From contig URGP01000002.1 in assembly GCA_900547395.1 (NCBI GenBank), positions 83,843-147,842 of the forward strand: 64,000 bases of DNA, in the 5' to 3' direction. Positions 1 to 8,098 of this stretch are shown here, piece after piece. Under the pieces are notes generated by a model. It was not told where the DNA came from. It worked only from the letters and a program-made list of their open reading frames with translations, and searched no databases. The position numbers and the translations under genes are program-made. The DNA comes from an uncultured Opitutales bacterium. GTDB taxonomy: Bacteria > Verrucomicrobiota > Verrucomicrobiia > Opitutales > Intestinicryptomonadaceae. Position 1 is the stretch's first letter, and each line of letters begins with the position of its first letter.

Positions 1-616
1 TGTCGGTATAAATTTCCTTGACGTCGCCAATCAGCTTGTTGCGCACGATTTCAGCCGCCTTGCGGAAAGAAGCCTCCGTTCGCTGCTGTGTGCCGACTTG
101 AAGCTTTATGCCGGTTCTCCGCACTGCGTCCGACAATATTTTGCCCTCTTCGATTGTGAGGCTCATGGGCTTTTCAAGATAGACGTGCTTGCCCGCCTTT
201 GCGGCGGCGAGGGCTATTTGAACGTGCCAGTGGTCGGGAGTTGCAATTACAACGGCGTCGATGTCGTCGCGCTCTATGATGTCTTGATAGTCTTCGGTCA
301 TGTCGCAGCCCTTGTAGTTTTCAAGATTGCTGCGGCGCGCCGAAATTTCCTCGACAACGCGCTTTGATTCTTCCCTGTTAGACCTGCGAACATCGCAAAC
401 CGCAATAACCTGCGAGCCTCCGAAGCCCGCATAAAAATCCCTGTGCCCGCGCATTTGGCTTCCTACGCCGATGCAGCCGAACACAATTCTTTCGCTCGGA
501 GCCAAAACTCCGCCCTTCCCCAACGCCGACGCAGGTATGATTGTCGGCAAAAACGCTCCCGCAAAAGCCGCGGCGGCAGACTTCTTTATGAAGTCTCTTC
601 TCGATAGTTTTTTCAT
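1..616 (-). CDS. Gfo/Idh/MocA family oxidoreductase, Tat-exported (3' end outside window)
   Basis: Reading the minus strand from the ATG at 616 gives an open frame that runs off the left edge (about 205 codons seen). It begins with a twin-arginine signal peptide (MKKLSRRDFIKK, then an Ala-rich hydrophobic stretch), followed by a Rossmann fold: FGCIGVGSQ (about residues 48-56), a strand ending AVCDV, and then DAVVIATPDHWH and EKPMS, the hallmark NAD(P)-binding motifs of the Gfo/Idh/MocA dehydrogenases. Tat-exported members are common in Verrucomicrobiota and Planctomycetota and usually act on sugars or sugar-derived substrates, but the substrate cannot be read here. The C-terminal substrate domain is missing only because the window ends. 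It is transcribed away from the ribE operon. Confidence 0.93.
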   Translation of the reverse strand, partial: MKKLSRRDFIKKSAAAAFAGAFLPTIIPASALGKGGVLAPSERIVFGCIGVGSQMRGHRDFYAGFGGSQVIAVCDVRRSNREESKRVVEEISARRSNLENYKGCDMTEDYQDIIERDDIDAVVIATPDHWHVQIALAAAKAGKHVYLEKPMSLTIEEGKILSDAVRRTGIKLQVGTQQRTEASFRKAAEIVRNKLIGDVKEIYTD

Positions 617-645
617 GTTTCCTTTCCCGATATTTTCTTATTTTT

Positions 646-659
646 TACATAAATAAGAC
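646..659 (-). promoter_or_regulatory. 14-bp element shared with the giant surface gene upstream region
   Basis: The 14-mer TACATAAATAAGAC (plus-strand reading) lies 29 bp upstream of the oxidoreductase start at 616. An identical 14-mer lies at 56548-56561, 23 bp upstream of the ATG at 56524, in the same orientation relative to its gene. The minus-strand reading GTCTTATTTATGTA could contain a -10 region. Function is inferred only from identity and position. Confidence 0.35.
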
Positions 660-748
660 AAAAATTAAACTTTTTACCAAGAATTATTGCAGACACGGAA
701 AGAATTTCAAGATTTTAGTACAAAATTCGCCTCGCAAAAAACGCAACC

Positions 749-776
749 TTGACTAAAAGAAATTCCGATTTAGTAT
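749..776 (+). promoter_or_regulatory. Predicted sigma70-type promoter for ribE
   Basis: TTGACT (749-754), a 16-bp spacer and TAGTAT (771-776) lie 32 bp before the ribE start. A strong Shine-Dalgarno sequence (ACAGGAGG, about 793-800) follows. No FMN riboswitch could be recognised in this short leader. Confidence 0.5.
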
Positions 777-807
777 GCGTTCTTTAATTTAAAACAGGAG
801 GATTTTT

Positions 808-1428
808 ATGTTTACAGGCATAGTTGAAGCGACAGGCAAAGTGATTTCATTGGAAAACAAAGACAAGGCTTGGCTTATGAAAGTCGAAGCCCCCAAGTTC
901 ATAGCGGAAGATTTAAATATCGGCGATTCTCTGGCAAACAACGGTTGCTGCCTCACTGTCGTCCAAAAAGAAGCAGAAACAATAAGCTTTGAGCTTTTGG
1001 AAGAAACTTTGAGGCTCACAAGCTTTGAAGGTCTTAAAAGCGGCTCTCTCGTAAACTTGGAAAGACCTTTGCAGTCGGGAGCAAGGCTCGGAGGGCATTT
1101 TGTATCGGGACATATCGACGTCCGCACAAAAATCCTCGATTTTGAAAAGAGGGGCAAGAATTTTTATTTGAGAGTGGAAGTCCCGCAAGAATTTTCAAAG
1201 TACGCGGTTTACAAAGGCTCAATTGCAATAGACGGCATTTCGCTAACAATCGCGGAAGTGCATTCCGATTCTCTCGCAGTTTGGCTTATACCGCACACAT
1301 TGGAAGTCACAAACCTTTCGCAGGCGCACGCGGGCAAATTCGTAAATTTGGAATTCGACCTTCTCGCAAAATACGTTGAAAAAATCGCTCTCGGCAACCG
1401 CGATAAATCCCCCTACCAGCCTCAATGA
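808..1428 (+). CDS. ribE: Riboflavin synthase, alpha subunit
   Basis: Cytoplasmic enzyme that dismutates two 6,7-dimethyl-8-ribityllumazine molecules into riboflavin, the last step of riboflavin synthesis. The protein is 206 residues, usual for the family, and starts with the diagnostic MFTGIVEATGKV. It shows two lumazine-binding barrel repeats (about 1-97 and 98-195), with the conserved GGHFVSGHID at about 95-104 and KGSIAIDGISLT in the second half. A strong ribosome binding site, AGGAGG, precedes the ATG. The stop overlaps the next gene by 4 bp (ATGA), suggesting translational coupling. The other rib genes are not in the window. Confidence 0.97.
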   Translation: MFTGIVEATGKVISLENKDKAWLMKVEAPKFIAEDLNIGDSLANNGCCLTVVQKEAETISFELLEETLRLTSFEGLKSGSLVNLERPLQSGARLGGHFVSGHIDVRTKILDFEKRGKNFYLRVEVPQEFSKYAVYKGSIAIDGISLTIAEVHSDSLAVWLIPHTLEVTNLSQAHAGKFVNLEFDLLAKYVEKIALGNRDKSPYQPQ

Positions 1429-2411
1429 GAAGAAGAAAAAAGCCGTCTAAAAACATTTGGATAAAGCTCGTGTGGCTTTTGGCGGTTTTGCTTGCCGCCC
1501 TCTTTTACCAAGTTTCCCCGCAGGACATTCTAAGCGGAAATTTTGGCAAAAACCGCCATATAGTCCAAACTTCCGCACAACTCGAGCCTTCAAAAATACG
1601 CGAAGAGGGTAAAATCAGGGTGTGCATATGGAACGTACATTGCTATCTTGACACCTATCGAATAAAAAACGGCAGGCGCATAAAATCTCCAAAGCCCGAA
1701 GACGAAAAAGAGGAAATCGTAAAAATCATAAAAGACATAAACCCCGATGTTCTCGGCATAGAGGAAATCGGCGGAGAGCCTTACGCGAAAGAGTTTGCAA
1801 AACGCCTTTCGCAAAGCGGCATGAACTACCCCTATTTCGCGGTTTCGGAAGAAAGCTCCGAATATCCGCAATGCGCGATTTTTTCAAAAATCCCGTTTCA
1901 AAAAACAAACATTCTCGCCGTAAAGAACTTCGACTATTTCGGTGAAAGCGCGCGCTCGCCGCGCGGAATGCTTGTTGCAGATTTTAAAACGGGCGGCAAG
2001 GATTGGAGGTTCGGCTCGATACACCTTAAAAGCAAGTTCGGAGCAAAAGCCCGCGACAGGGAAAACAATTTGTTCAGGCAAAAAGAGGCGGAGTTAATCG
2101 CAAAAGACATGTCGAGATTTTTGAGAAAAGGCGGTCTTGCCATAATCGGCGGAGACTTTAACGAAGAGCCAAAAGACGGAGCAATAGCCATACTGAAAAA
2201 AGCGGGGTTTGAGCCTTTAAAACAGGAAAACCCAAACGGCTTGCCATTTTCATACCATTGGGCAAAAGAAAACGCATACAGGCAATTCGACTTTTTCATG
2301 ATATCAAAACCCATGAAGAAATACGCGGAAAAAGCAGACGTTTTGCCCATAGTGAAATCCGCAAGCGACCATGCGGCAGTCTTTACCGATTTGGACTTCT
2401 CGAAAAACTAA
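1425..2411 (+). CDS. Endonuclease/exonuclease/phosphatase family protein, membrane-anchored or secreted
   Basis: 328 residues. The N-terminus is basic (MRRRKKPSKN) followed by one hydrophobic segment (about 12-30), so the enzyme is probably anchored in the inner membrane or exported. The rest is an EEP fold (DNase I/exonuclease III/sphingomyelinase superfamily): CIWNVHCY (about 68-75), an Mg-ligand Glu in GIEEIGGE, the GGDFNEEP active-site loop and a terminal SDHAAVF carrying the catalytic Asp-His pair. Substrate could be nucleic acid, phosphodiester or lipid; the sequence does not decide. It overlaps ribE by 4 bp although no functional link is obvious. Confidence 0.85.
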   Translation: MRRRKKPSKNIWIKLVWLLAVLLAALFYQVSPQDILSGNFGKNRHIVQTSAQLEPSKIREEGKIRVCIWNVHCYLDTYRIKNGRRIKSPKPEDEKEEIVKIIKDINPDVLGIEEIGGEPYAKEFAKRLSQSGMNYPYFAVSEESSEYPQCAIFSKIPFQKTNILAVKNFDYFGESARSPRGMLVADFKTGGKDWRFGSIHLKSKFGAKARDRENNLFRQKEAELIAKDMSRFLRKGGLAIIGGDFNEEPKDGAIAILKKAGFEPLKQENPNGLPFSYHWAKENAYRQFDFFMISKPMKKYAEKADVLPIVKSASDHAAVFTDLDFSKN

Positions 2412-2412
2412 A

Positions 2413-2440
2413 CAACCGAACTTTTTGAGTTCGGCTGTTT
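2413..2440 (+). terminator. Rho-independent terminator after the ribE operon
   Basis: The 9-bp stem CAACCGAAC/GTTCGGCTG with one mismatch encloses a short T-rich loop and ends in a T run directly after the stop at 2411. The convergent gene ends at 2444, so it may serve both strands. Confidence 0.7.
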
Positions 2441-2443
2441 TCG

Positions 2444-3271
2444 TCATTTATAAAAAATCTTGCGCTGCAAAAGGAAAATCCTCGACACAAGCACTATCCA
2501 GAAAATACAGGCGATTGTAAGAATAACCGTGTGGTAAATCGCAAAAATCAAAATTCCCTTCGCAGCGTCTATGTTGACAAAGCCCGAAAACCATATTTTT
2601 TGAAAGAACAAAATCAAAAACTCAAACAAGGTGAAAAACCACCACAAAATCAAAAAATTCAAATCCAAAATATTCAAAGCCTTGCCGTTCGCGTTCTTTG
2701 ACGCCTTGTAAACATAAAAAACGACAATAAACGGATTTACCAAATTGACAATGGGAATGAAAAGCGACCAGCCCGAAAAAGACGGCGAAAGCCTGCAGCT
2801 TTTGTCGAGCGCGCGGAGGTTTGAAACTATCGTGAAAATCCAGTTCTGCGCCGCCTTTGCAATAAACAGCAAAAGAATAAACAAAACAAGCGAAGTCAAA
2901 AACGATATTTTGTGGTATTCCAAACCGACGCACTTCAAGAAAGTTGAAGAAGTGTCGGGCGATACGAGAAGCTTCTCAAAATACGCCAAGCGTTTAAAAT
3001 CTATGAGCAGTGTCAAAAAGACCAAAATTGTGAAAGCCGAAAGCAAGCCCCTGAAAAGCTTGGTAGCGTTTGAAAGCTCTTTTAACCTCGTGTATGTTTT
3101 GCGCCCGAACTGCCTGAATAAATCAGTGCTTTTTAACTGCGCCCAGCTTTGCATTCCGCGCGACCAGACTTTCGTGTCCTGATTTATTATATGTTTTGTG
3201 TAAAGTTCGTTAAGCGCGGCATCGGCAACGGGACCGCATTTTTTCTTCTTATTGTCGAGGTAATACCACAT
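2444..3271 (-). CDS. GYF_2 / DUF4328-like membrane protein
   Basis: 275 residues. Residues 1-50 look like a GYF_2 (DUF4339) domain: MWYYLDNKKKKCGPV, then an Asp-Thr-Lys-Val-Trp strand and a SWAQL ending. The remainder has about five hydrophobic segments. Its middle (LSPSFSGWSLFIPIVNLVNPF, about 163-183, then a WWFF segment near 211) resembles DUF4328, a membrane domain that often accompanies GYF_2. No catalytic residues are evident. The function is unknown; such proteins are thought to be peptide-sensing or scaffold membrane proteins. It starts at an ATG 28 bp downstream of mnmE and may be cotranscribed with it. Confidence 0.75.
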   Translation of the reverse strand: MWYYLDNKKKKCGPVADAALNELYTKHIINQDTKVWSRGMQSWAQLKSTDLFRQFGRKTYTRLKELSNATKLFRGLLSAFTILVFLTLLIDFKRLAYFEKLLVSPDTSSTFLKCVGLEYHKISFLTSLVLFILLLFIAKAAQNWIFTIVSNLRALDKSCRLSPSFSGWSLFIPIVNLVNPFIVVFYVYKASKNANGKALNILDLNFLILWWFFTLFEFLILFFQKIWFSGFVNIDAAKGILIFAIYHTVILTIACIFWIVLVSRIFLLQRKIFYK

Positions 3272-3299
3272 AGATAAAAAATAAAACGTTTTATATTTT

Positions 3300-4649
3300 C
3301 TATTTGCCGATGCAGAAAGTCGAGAATATTTTGCTTAAAACCTCCTCTCTGTCGCCCCTTCCCACAATTTCTCCAAGGCTGTCCAAAGCGGCACGTATAT
3401 CGCTTGCGACGAGTTCCGATGGGGCGGAAGAGTCGATTTTTTCAACGGCAGACTTTGCGTTTTCAAGAGAATCCGCAACAAGACCCGAATGGCGTGCGCT
3501 AACCAAAATATCGTCAAATGAAGATGTTATGGAATTTTTTGTTATGAATTCCAAAATCTTTTCCTTTAAATTTTCTATTCCCCTGTCTTCAAGGCAGGAA
3601 ACTTCCACAGACACAAAATCTTTAAAAATACCCGCATTCTGCGCGCGCGGCTTGTCGATTTTGTTTAAGACCAAAATCGTATTGCTTGGGCTTATGAAAC
3701 TTTTGGCTATTTCAAAAACGCCGCCAAAATTTTCGGAAACATCCAAAACAAGAAGCTTTAAATCTGAGTCTTTGGCAACTTCAAGCGCCCTGCGTATTCC
3801 CTCTGTCTCAATCTCGTCGCCCGAAGTTCTAAGCCCCGCAGTGTCAGCCAAATTCACGCAATACCCGCCAATCGAAAAGCGTTCCACAATAAAGTCGCGC
3901 GTAGTTCCTGCGGAGGGGCTTACTATCGCGCGGTTCCTGCCCAAAATGCAGTTCATGAGAGACGACTTGCCCGCGTTTGGCTCGCCGATGATGGAGACAT
4001 TCAGCCCGTCGCGCAAAACCGCCCCGTAGCGGCTTGTTGACACAAGGCGCAAAGCGTCGCAAACGAATTTTTCAAGAAGCTCCTTCGGCTTTGAGAAAGA
4101 CTCTTTGGGCAAGTCTTCGTCAGAAAAATCTATGTATGCCTCCATATACGCAAGAGCCTCTATAAGAGTGTCGCACATCGAATTTACGCGCTTTGAAAGC
4201 TCGCCGCCAAGCTGTTTTCTGGCCGCCTCCAAAGATTTTTCGCTCCTTGCGGCAATCATCAGCGCGACAGCCTCCGCCTGCGACAAGTCGAGTTTGCGGT
4301 TTTCAAAAGCCCTGCGCGTGAACTCCCCGTGCGTTGCCGCCCTAACCCCCCTCGCGAACAAGTCTTCAAGCACCGTTTGCACGATGTACGGGTTGCCGTG
4401 CGTGCATATTTCAAGCATGTCTTCGCCCGTATATGAATTTGGAGCCTTAAAAAACGTGAAAACAACATCGTCCAAAATTTTCCCGTCTTTTGAAACATAG
4501 GACGAATGCGACGCAAAGCGCGGAGAAATTTCGGATTTGCCGAAACAGGATTTTGCCGTTTCAAGGCACATTCCGCCGCTTAACCTGATTGCCGCTATCG
4601 CAGATTCGCCGTTGGGAGTGGAAAGAGCCGCTATGGTGTCTGATGTCAT
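3300..4649 (-). CDS. mnmE: tRNA modification GTPase MnmE (TrmE)
   Basis: 449 residues, full length. MnmE works with MnmG to place the (carboxymethyl)aminomethyl group on wobble uridine 34 of certain tRNAs. Visible parts: N-terminal tetrahydrofolate-binding domain (starting SDTIAALSTPNGESAIA), helical domain, G domain with P-loop GEPNAGKSS (222-230), GTTRDF switch, DTAG, NKID (about 336-339), and the invariant C-terminal CIGK whose Cys is needed for modification. The start overlaps the stop of the small upstream gene by 4 bp. MnmG is not in this window. Confidence 0.97.
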   Translation of the reverse strand: MTSDTIAALSTPNGESAIAAIRLSGGMCLETAKSCFGKSEISPRFASHSSYVSKDGKILDDVVFTFFKAPNSYTGEDMLEICTHGNPYIVQTVLEDLFARGVRAATHGEFTRRAFENRKLDLSQAEAVALMIAARSEKSLEAARKQLGGELSKRVNSMCDTLIEALAYMEAYIDFSDEDLPKESFSKPKELLEKFVCDALRLVSTSRYGAVLRDGLNVSIIGEPNAGKSSLMNCILGRNRAIVSPSAGTTRDFIVERFSIGGYCVNLADTAGLRTSGDEIETEGIRRALEVAKDSDLKLLVLDVSENFGGVFEIAKSFISPSNTILVLNKIDKPRAQNAGIFKDFVSVEVSCLEDRGIENLKEKILEFITKNSITSSFDDILVSARHSGLVADSLENAKSAVEKIDSSAPSELVASDIRAALDSLGEIVGRGDREEVLSKIFSTFCIGK

Positions 4650-4930
4650 TTTTTCTGCCTTTTTGAAGATTTTTTGTCAATCACTGCAAGAATTGCCGCA
4701 GAAACGCAAAACGCAATTCCCGCCGCAGTGGTAGAGTCTATGTAAACTTTCGCGCGCGTAAGCCCCGATTCGTTTCTTATGTCGATTGGACGGTTTTTCT
4801 GCCAATTTGTCATATTGCTTGAAAAGAACTCGTACGCTCCGAGCCATGCTATGGTCGAAATGAAAAAGCTCGCCGCAAGCAGAATGAACTTTCGCCTTGA
4901 AAAGTTGTTTGAAACAAAACTTCTGCCCAT
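4646..4930 (-). CDS. Small two-helix membrane protein, unknown function
   Basis: 94 residues. There are hydrophobic segments at about 14-33 and 67-84, the second followed by a strongly basic tail (DKKSSKRQKK). No motif was recognised and no function is proposed. It sits tightly between the DUF192 lipoprotein gene (1 bp upstream) and mnmE (4-bp overlap), so it is almost certainly translated as part of that operon. Confidence is for it being a real gene. Confidence 0.65.
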   Translation of the reverse strand: MGRSFVSNNFSRRKFILLAASFFISTIAWLGAYEFFSSNMTNWQKNRPIDIRNESGLTRAKVYIDSTTAAGIAFCVSAAILAVIDKKSSKRQKK

Positions 4931-4931
4931 G

Positions 4932-5411
4932 TCAATTTACGCCCCTGCGCCGCTTTACGGCTTCGTAAAACTTTTTCATGTCCAAAAAATCGCCCGATTT
5001 CACCGAATTTTTAAGGAACCATCCACTGTTCATTTCGATGCAGTAGCATACTTCGGAAGACGTGCTTCTCACTGCGGTTTCGTCGTGCGGAAACATCTGC
5101 TTGACTTCCAAAACCTTGCCATGGGCGTCCAAAAAGGCTATGTCGAGGGCAATCGGAGTGTTTTTCATCCAAAACGACGCCATGTGCGGAAAGTCGCTCA
5201 CAAAAATCATTCCCTCGTTTTCCCCCATTTGCTTTACGCCCATAAGCCCCTTTGCCTTTTCCTGATTTGTCAGGGCTATTTTTGCGGAAAATTCCGCATT
5301 GCCGATTTTCTGGGGGAAGAGAGCGTCAATGCCCGCTTTTTCGGTTTCGGCTTTTGAACAGCCGAAAATCAAAGGCAAAGCCGCCGCCAGTAAAATTGTA
5401 AAAATTTTCAT
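4932..5411 (-). CDS. DUF192 family lipoprotein
   Basis: 159 residues. The N-terminus is a lipoprotein signal (hydrophobic core, then PLIFGC with the lipidated Cys at about 18). The mature part matches DUF192: KAKGLMGVKQMGENEGMIFV (about 53-72), SFWMKNTPIALDIAFLD and the PHDETAVRS loop. The family is widespread; biochemical role is not established. It is probably anchored to a membrane facing the periplasm. It heads the minus-strand operon that continues through the small membrane protein to mnmE and diverges from the M24 peptidase gene with only 44 bp between them. Confidence 0.87.
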   Translation of the reverse strand: MKIFTILLAAALPLIFGCSKAETEKAGIDALFPQKIGNAEFSAKIALTNQEKAKGLMGVKQMGENEGMIFVSDFPHMASFWMKNTPIALDIAFLDAHGKVLEVKQMFPHDETAVRSTSSEVCYCIEMNSGWFLKNSVKSGDFLDMKKFYEAVKRRRGVN

Positions 5412-5455
5412 GGCAAAACAGCATTATATATGTTTGGATTGTAGGCAACAATTTT

Positions 5456-6541
5456 ATGATTATGGAAAAGCTTATTTACGCAAATACGGAAAAATCGCCC
5501 GATATGCTGTATTTTGCAAAAATGAATATTCCCGACGCCGTTTTCGCCTTCACCCACAAGGGGAAGAAATACGCAATTTGCTCGCCTCTTGAAATCGGAC
5601 GCGCACAAAAAGAATCGGATTTTGACGGAATTTACCCGTCAAACGGCAACGATTTTGACACTCTATTAGAAATATTTTCAAATCTTAAAATATCGGAAGC
5701 GGAAGTCCCGAACTCTTTTCCGACAGGTATATTCCTAAAATTAAAAAAAGCGGGGCTTAAAATAAAAGTTTCTGGCGGAGACTTCTTTCCCGAACGCAGA
5801 ATAAAAAGCGAAGCCGAAATTTCTGAAATCAAAAAGGCGAACGATGCCGCAAGCGCAAGCTTTGAAAGAGTCTGGCAGATTTTCAGGGAAAGCTCGATTG
5901 AAAACGGTTTTCTAAAATGGAACGGAAAGTTTTTAACAAGCGAAATTCTTAAATTTGAAATAGAATTGCAATGCCTCAAAATGGGGGCGGAATCCAAAAA
6001 CACAATAGCCGCCTGCGCCGACCAGGCATGCGACCCCCACTGCGAAGGATACGGCAAAATAAGGGCGAACGAACTCTGCGTATTCGACATTTTCCCGCGC
6101 CTGAAATCTTCGGGCTACTTCGGGGACATGACGCGCACTTTCTTAAAGGGAGAGCCAAACAGTGCGCAAATAAAGCTTGTTGAAAGCGTAAAAAAAGCGC
6201 AGGAAAACGCAATTTCGGAAATCAAGGCGGGCAAGAGAGCCGACTTAATCCATAAAAACGTCTCATCTTTCTTTGAAAAGAACGGCTACAAAACAGATTT
6301 TGACGGCAACGGCTGGCGCGGATTTTTCCACTCGACGGGGCACGGAATCGGATTGGAAGTCCACGAAGAGCCGCGTTTAGGTCTTGCAAAAAACACGCTG
6401 AAAAGCGGCGAAGTTGTCACCGTAGAGCCTGGGCTGTATTACAAAGGCGTTGGCGGATGCAGAATTGAAGACAACGTGCTTGTGCTTCAAAACGGATGCC
6501 AAAAGCTTTCCAATTTCCATTACGACTGGGTTGTAAAATAA
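5456..6541 (+). CDS. M24 family metallopeptidase (Xaa-Pro aminopeptidase-like)
   Basis: 361 residues. The C-terminal two thirds form a pita-bread fold with all five metal ligands of dinuclear M24 enzymes: Asp in CVFDIFPRL and in FGDMTRTF, His in HSTGHGIGLEVHE, Glu in VVTVEPGLYY and Glu in GGCRIEDNV. The N-terminal 120 residues form a creatinase-like domain. It most likely removes N-terminal residues preceding proline from peptides in the cytoplasm. The start is either the ATG at 5456 or the one at 5462 (MIM-EK). The stop TAA shares one base with the murJ start. Confidence 0.9.
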   Translation: MIMEKLIYANTEKSPDMLYFAKMNIPDAVFAFTHKGKKYAICSPLEIGRAQKESDFDGIYPSNGNDFDTLLEIFSNLKISEAEVPNSFPTGIFLKLKKAGLKIKVSGGDFFPERRIKSEAEISEIKKANDAASASFERVWQIFRESSIENGFLKWNGKFLTSEILKFEIELQCLKMGAESKNTIAACADQACDPHCEGYGKIRANELCVFDIFPRLKSSGYFGDMTRTFLKGEPNSAQIKLVESVKKAQENAISEIKAGKRADLIHKNVSSFFEKNGYKTDFDGNGWRGFFHSTGHGIGLEVHEEPRLGLAKNTLKSGEVVTVEPGLYYKGVGGCRIEDNVLVLQNGCQKLSNFHYDWVVK

Positions 6542-8097
6542 TGGCAAAATCCTCCCGCAGTTTGAAAAACATTTTAAAAGTCGCGTTCGGCACGTTCGGC
6601 TCCCGCGTATTGGGGCTTTTGAGAGACACCCTGACACTCGCTTTTTTGGGGGTGAACGCGGTCAGTTCCGCATTCTTCTTCGGCTTTACAATTCCAAACC
6701 TTTTCAGGCGTCTGATGGGAGAAGGCGCGCTGTCTTCGGCTTTCATTCCGATTTTTTCGCAAACCCTCAAAAACGGCGGGGAAGAAAAGGCTTTCGATTT
6801 CCTAAACAAAATAATAACCCGCGCGTTTTTGGTTTTGTGCGCGATTGTAGTCTTGGGAATTTCCATATCGGAAATTTTTTACTTTTTCGCCGAGAAATCC
6901 GCGCACTTTTCGGGCGAAAGGTTTTTGGCAGGCTCGGCATTCGCCTCTATAATGCTGCCATACATGATTTTGATATGCCTTGCGGCGTTAATTTGCGCCG
7001 CCTTGAACGTCTTGGGGCATTTCGCGCTCCCCGCTCTTACGGCGGTATGGCTTAACATTGCGATAATATCATCAATACTAATAGGAGCCGCGCTTTTCAA
7101 GGGGAACTCAAACGCCATTGCAAAATGTATGTGCGCAGGAGTTCTTGCAGGCGGGCTCGCCCAGCTTTTTATTCCGCTTTTCCAGCTTAAAAGAAGCGGC
7201 TGGAAATTTTCACCAAGCCTGAAATCGACAAGCGAAGTAAGGGAGTTCAACGCGCTGTTTCTGCCCGCGCTCGCAGGGGCGTCGGTAATACAGGCAAACA
7301 TACTTGTTTCAAACATGCTCGCGCTGAAAGTAAGCGACATTGCAGTCAGCGCGATTTACGTTTCAAGCAGACTGATAGAGCTTCCGCTCGGGATTTTCAC
7401 ATTTGCGATAATAACGGTGTACTTCCCCAAACTCTCCCTCGCCTCGGCAAATAGCGAAGGCGGCGAATATTCGCGCCACTTTTCAAACGCAGTAATATCT
7501 CTTATGCTGATTTGCGTTCCAAGCTGCGTCGGGCTGATTGCCCTCGCCCCCGAAATATTGAAACTGCTCTTTGAATGGGGAAAATTCGGAAACGCCGACG
7601 TCGAACTTTGCACTCCGATTTTGATATTGGGTTCAATAGGCATTCCGTTTTATTCCCTCGCAACCCTCTCTTCAAGGGGTTTCCACTCGGTAAAGGATAT
7701 GAAAACGCCGATGAAAGTTTCAGCGATGGCTTTCATAGTCAACCTGACTTCGGCATTGCTTTTAATGGGCAGATTCGGCGCGATGGGATTGGTCGGCGCA
7801 AACGTGATTTCAGGGATATTCCAAGCCGCGCTTTTAAGTGCGCTCTTTTCAAAGAGGCGCAAAATGCAAAACGTGTTTTTTGAGATTTTGAAAATTCTTA
7901 CGGCGTCAATTCTTATGGGGTTTTCTCTTTGGATTTTAAAGCCGTGCCTTTCAAGCCTTTTAAGCGGCAAGCTTTCCGCCGCCGCGAACGCGGCAATACT
8001 TGTTCCGTTTGGAATCGCAATTTACGCAATGCTGCTTTTTGTTTTCAAATTCAGGGAATTTGGAGAAGTAAAAAAACTTATGAGAAGGAAAGATTAA
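6541..8097 (+). CDS. murJ: Lipid II flippase MurJ
   Basis: 518 residues with about 14 hydrophobic segments. MurJ translocates the peptidoglycan precursor lipid II across the cytoplasmic membrane. Evidence: N-terminal KVAFGTFGSRVLGLLRD, TIPNLFRRLMGEGALSSAFIP (the signature segment of the MVF/MurJ family) and the TM pattern of MOP-superfamily flippases. The frame is open further upstream to 6496, but that extension overlaps the peptidase gene. The ATG at 6541, which overlaps the previous TAA by one base, puts the conserved N-terminus correctly. It is followed within 2 bp by hemE. Confidence 0.95.
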   Translation: MAKSSRSLKNILKVAFGTFGSRVLGLLRDTLTLAFLGVNAVSSAFFFGFTIPNLFRRLMGEGALSSAFIPIFSQTLKNGGEEKAFDFLNKIITRAFLVLCAIVVLGISISEIFYFFAEKSAHFSGERFLAGSAFASIMLPYMILICLAALICAALNVLGHFALPALTAVWLNIAIISSILIGAALFKGNSNAIAKCMCAGVLAGGLAQLFIPLFQLKRSGWKFSPSLKSTSEVREFNALFLPALAGASVIQANILVSNMLALKVSDIAVSAIYVSSRLIELPLGIFTFAIITVYFPKLSLASANSEGGEYSRHFSNAVISLMLICVPSCVGLIALAPEILKLLFEWGKFGNADVELCTPILILGSIGIPFYSLATLSSRGFHSVKDMKTPMKVSAMAFIVNLTSALLLMGRFGAMGLVGANVISGIFQAALLSALFSKRRKMQNVFFEILKILTASILMGFSLWILKPCLSSLLSGKLSAAANAAILVPFGIAIYAMLLFVFKFREFGEVKKLMRRKD

Positions 8098-8098
8098 A

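Noticed and set aside
617..807. FMN riboswitch in front of ribE
   Set aside because: The leader is short and AT-rich; none of the conserved RFN helices could be found.
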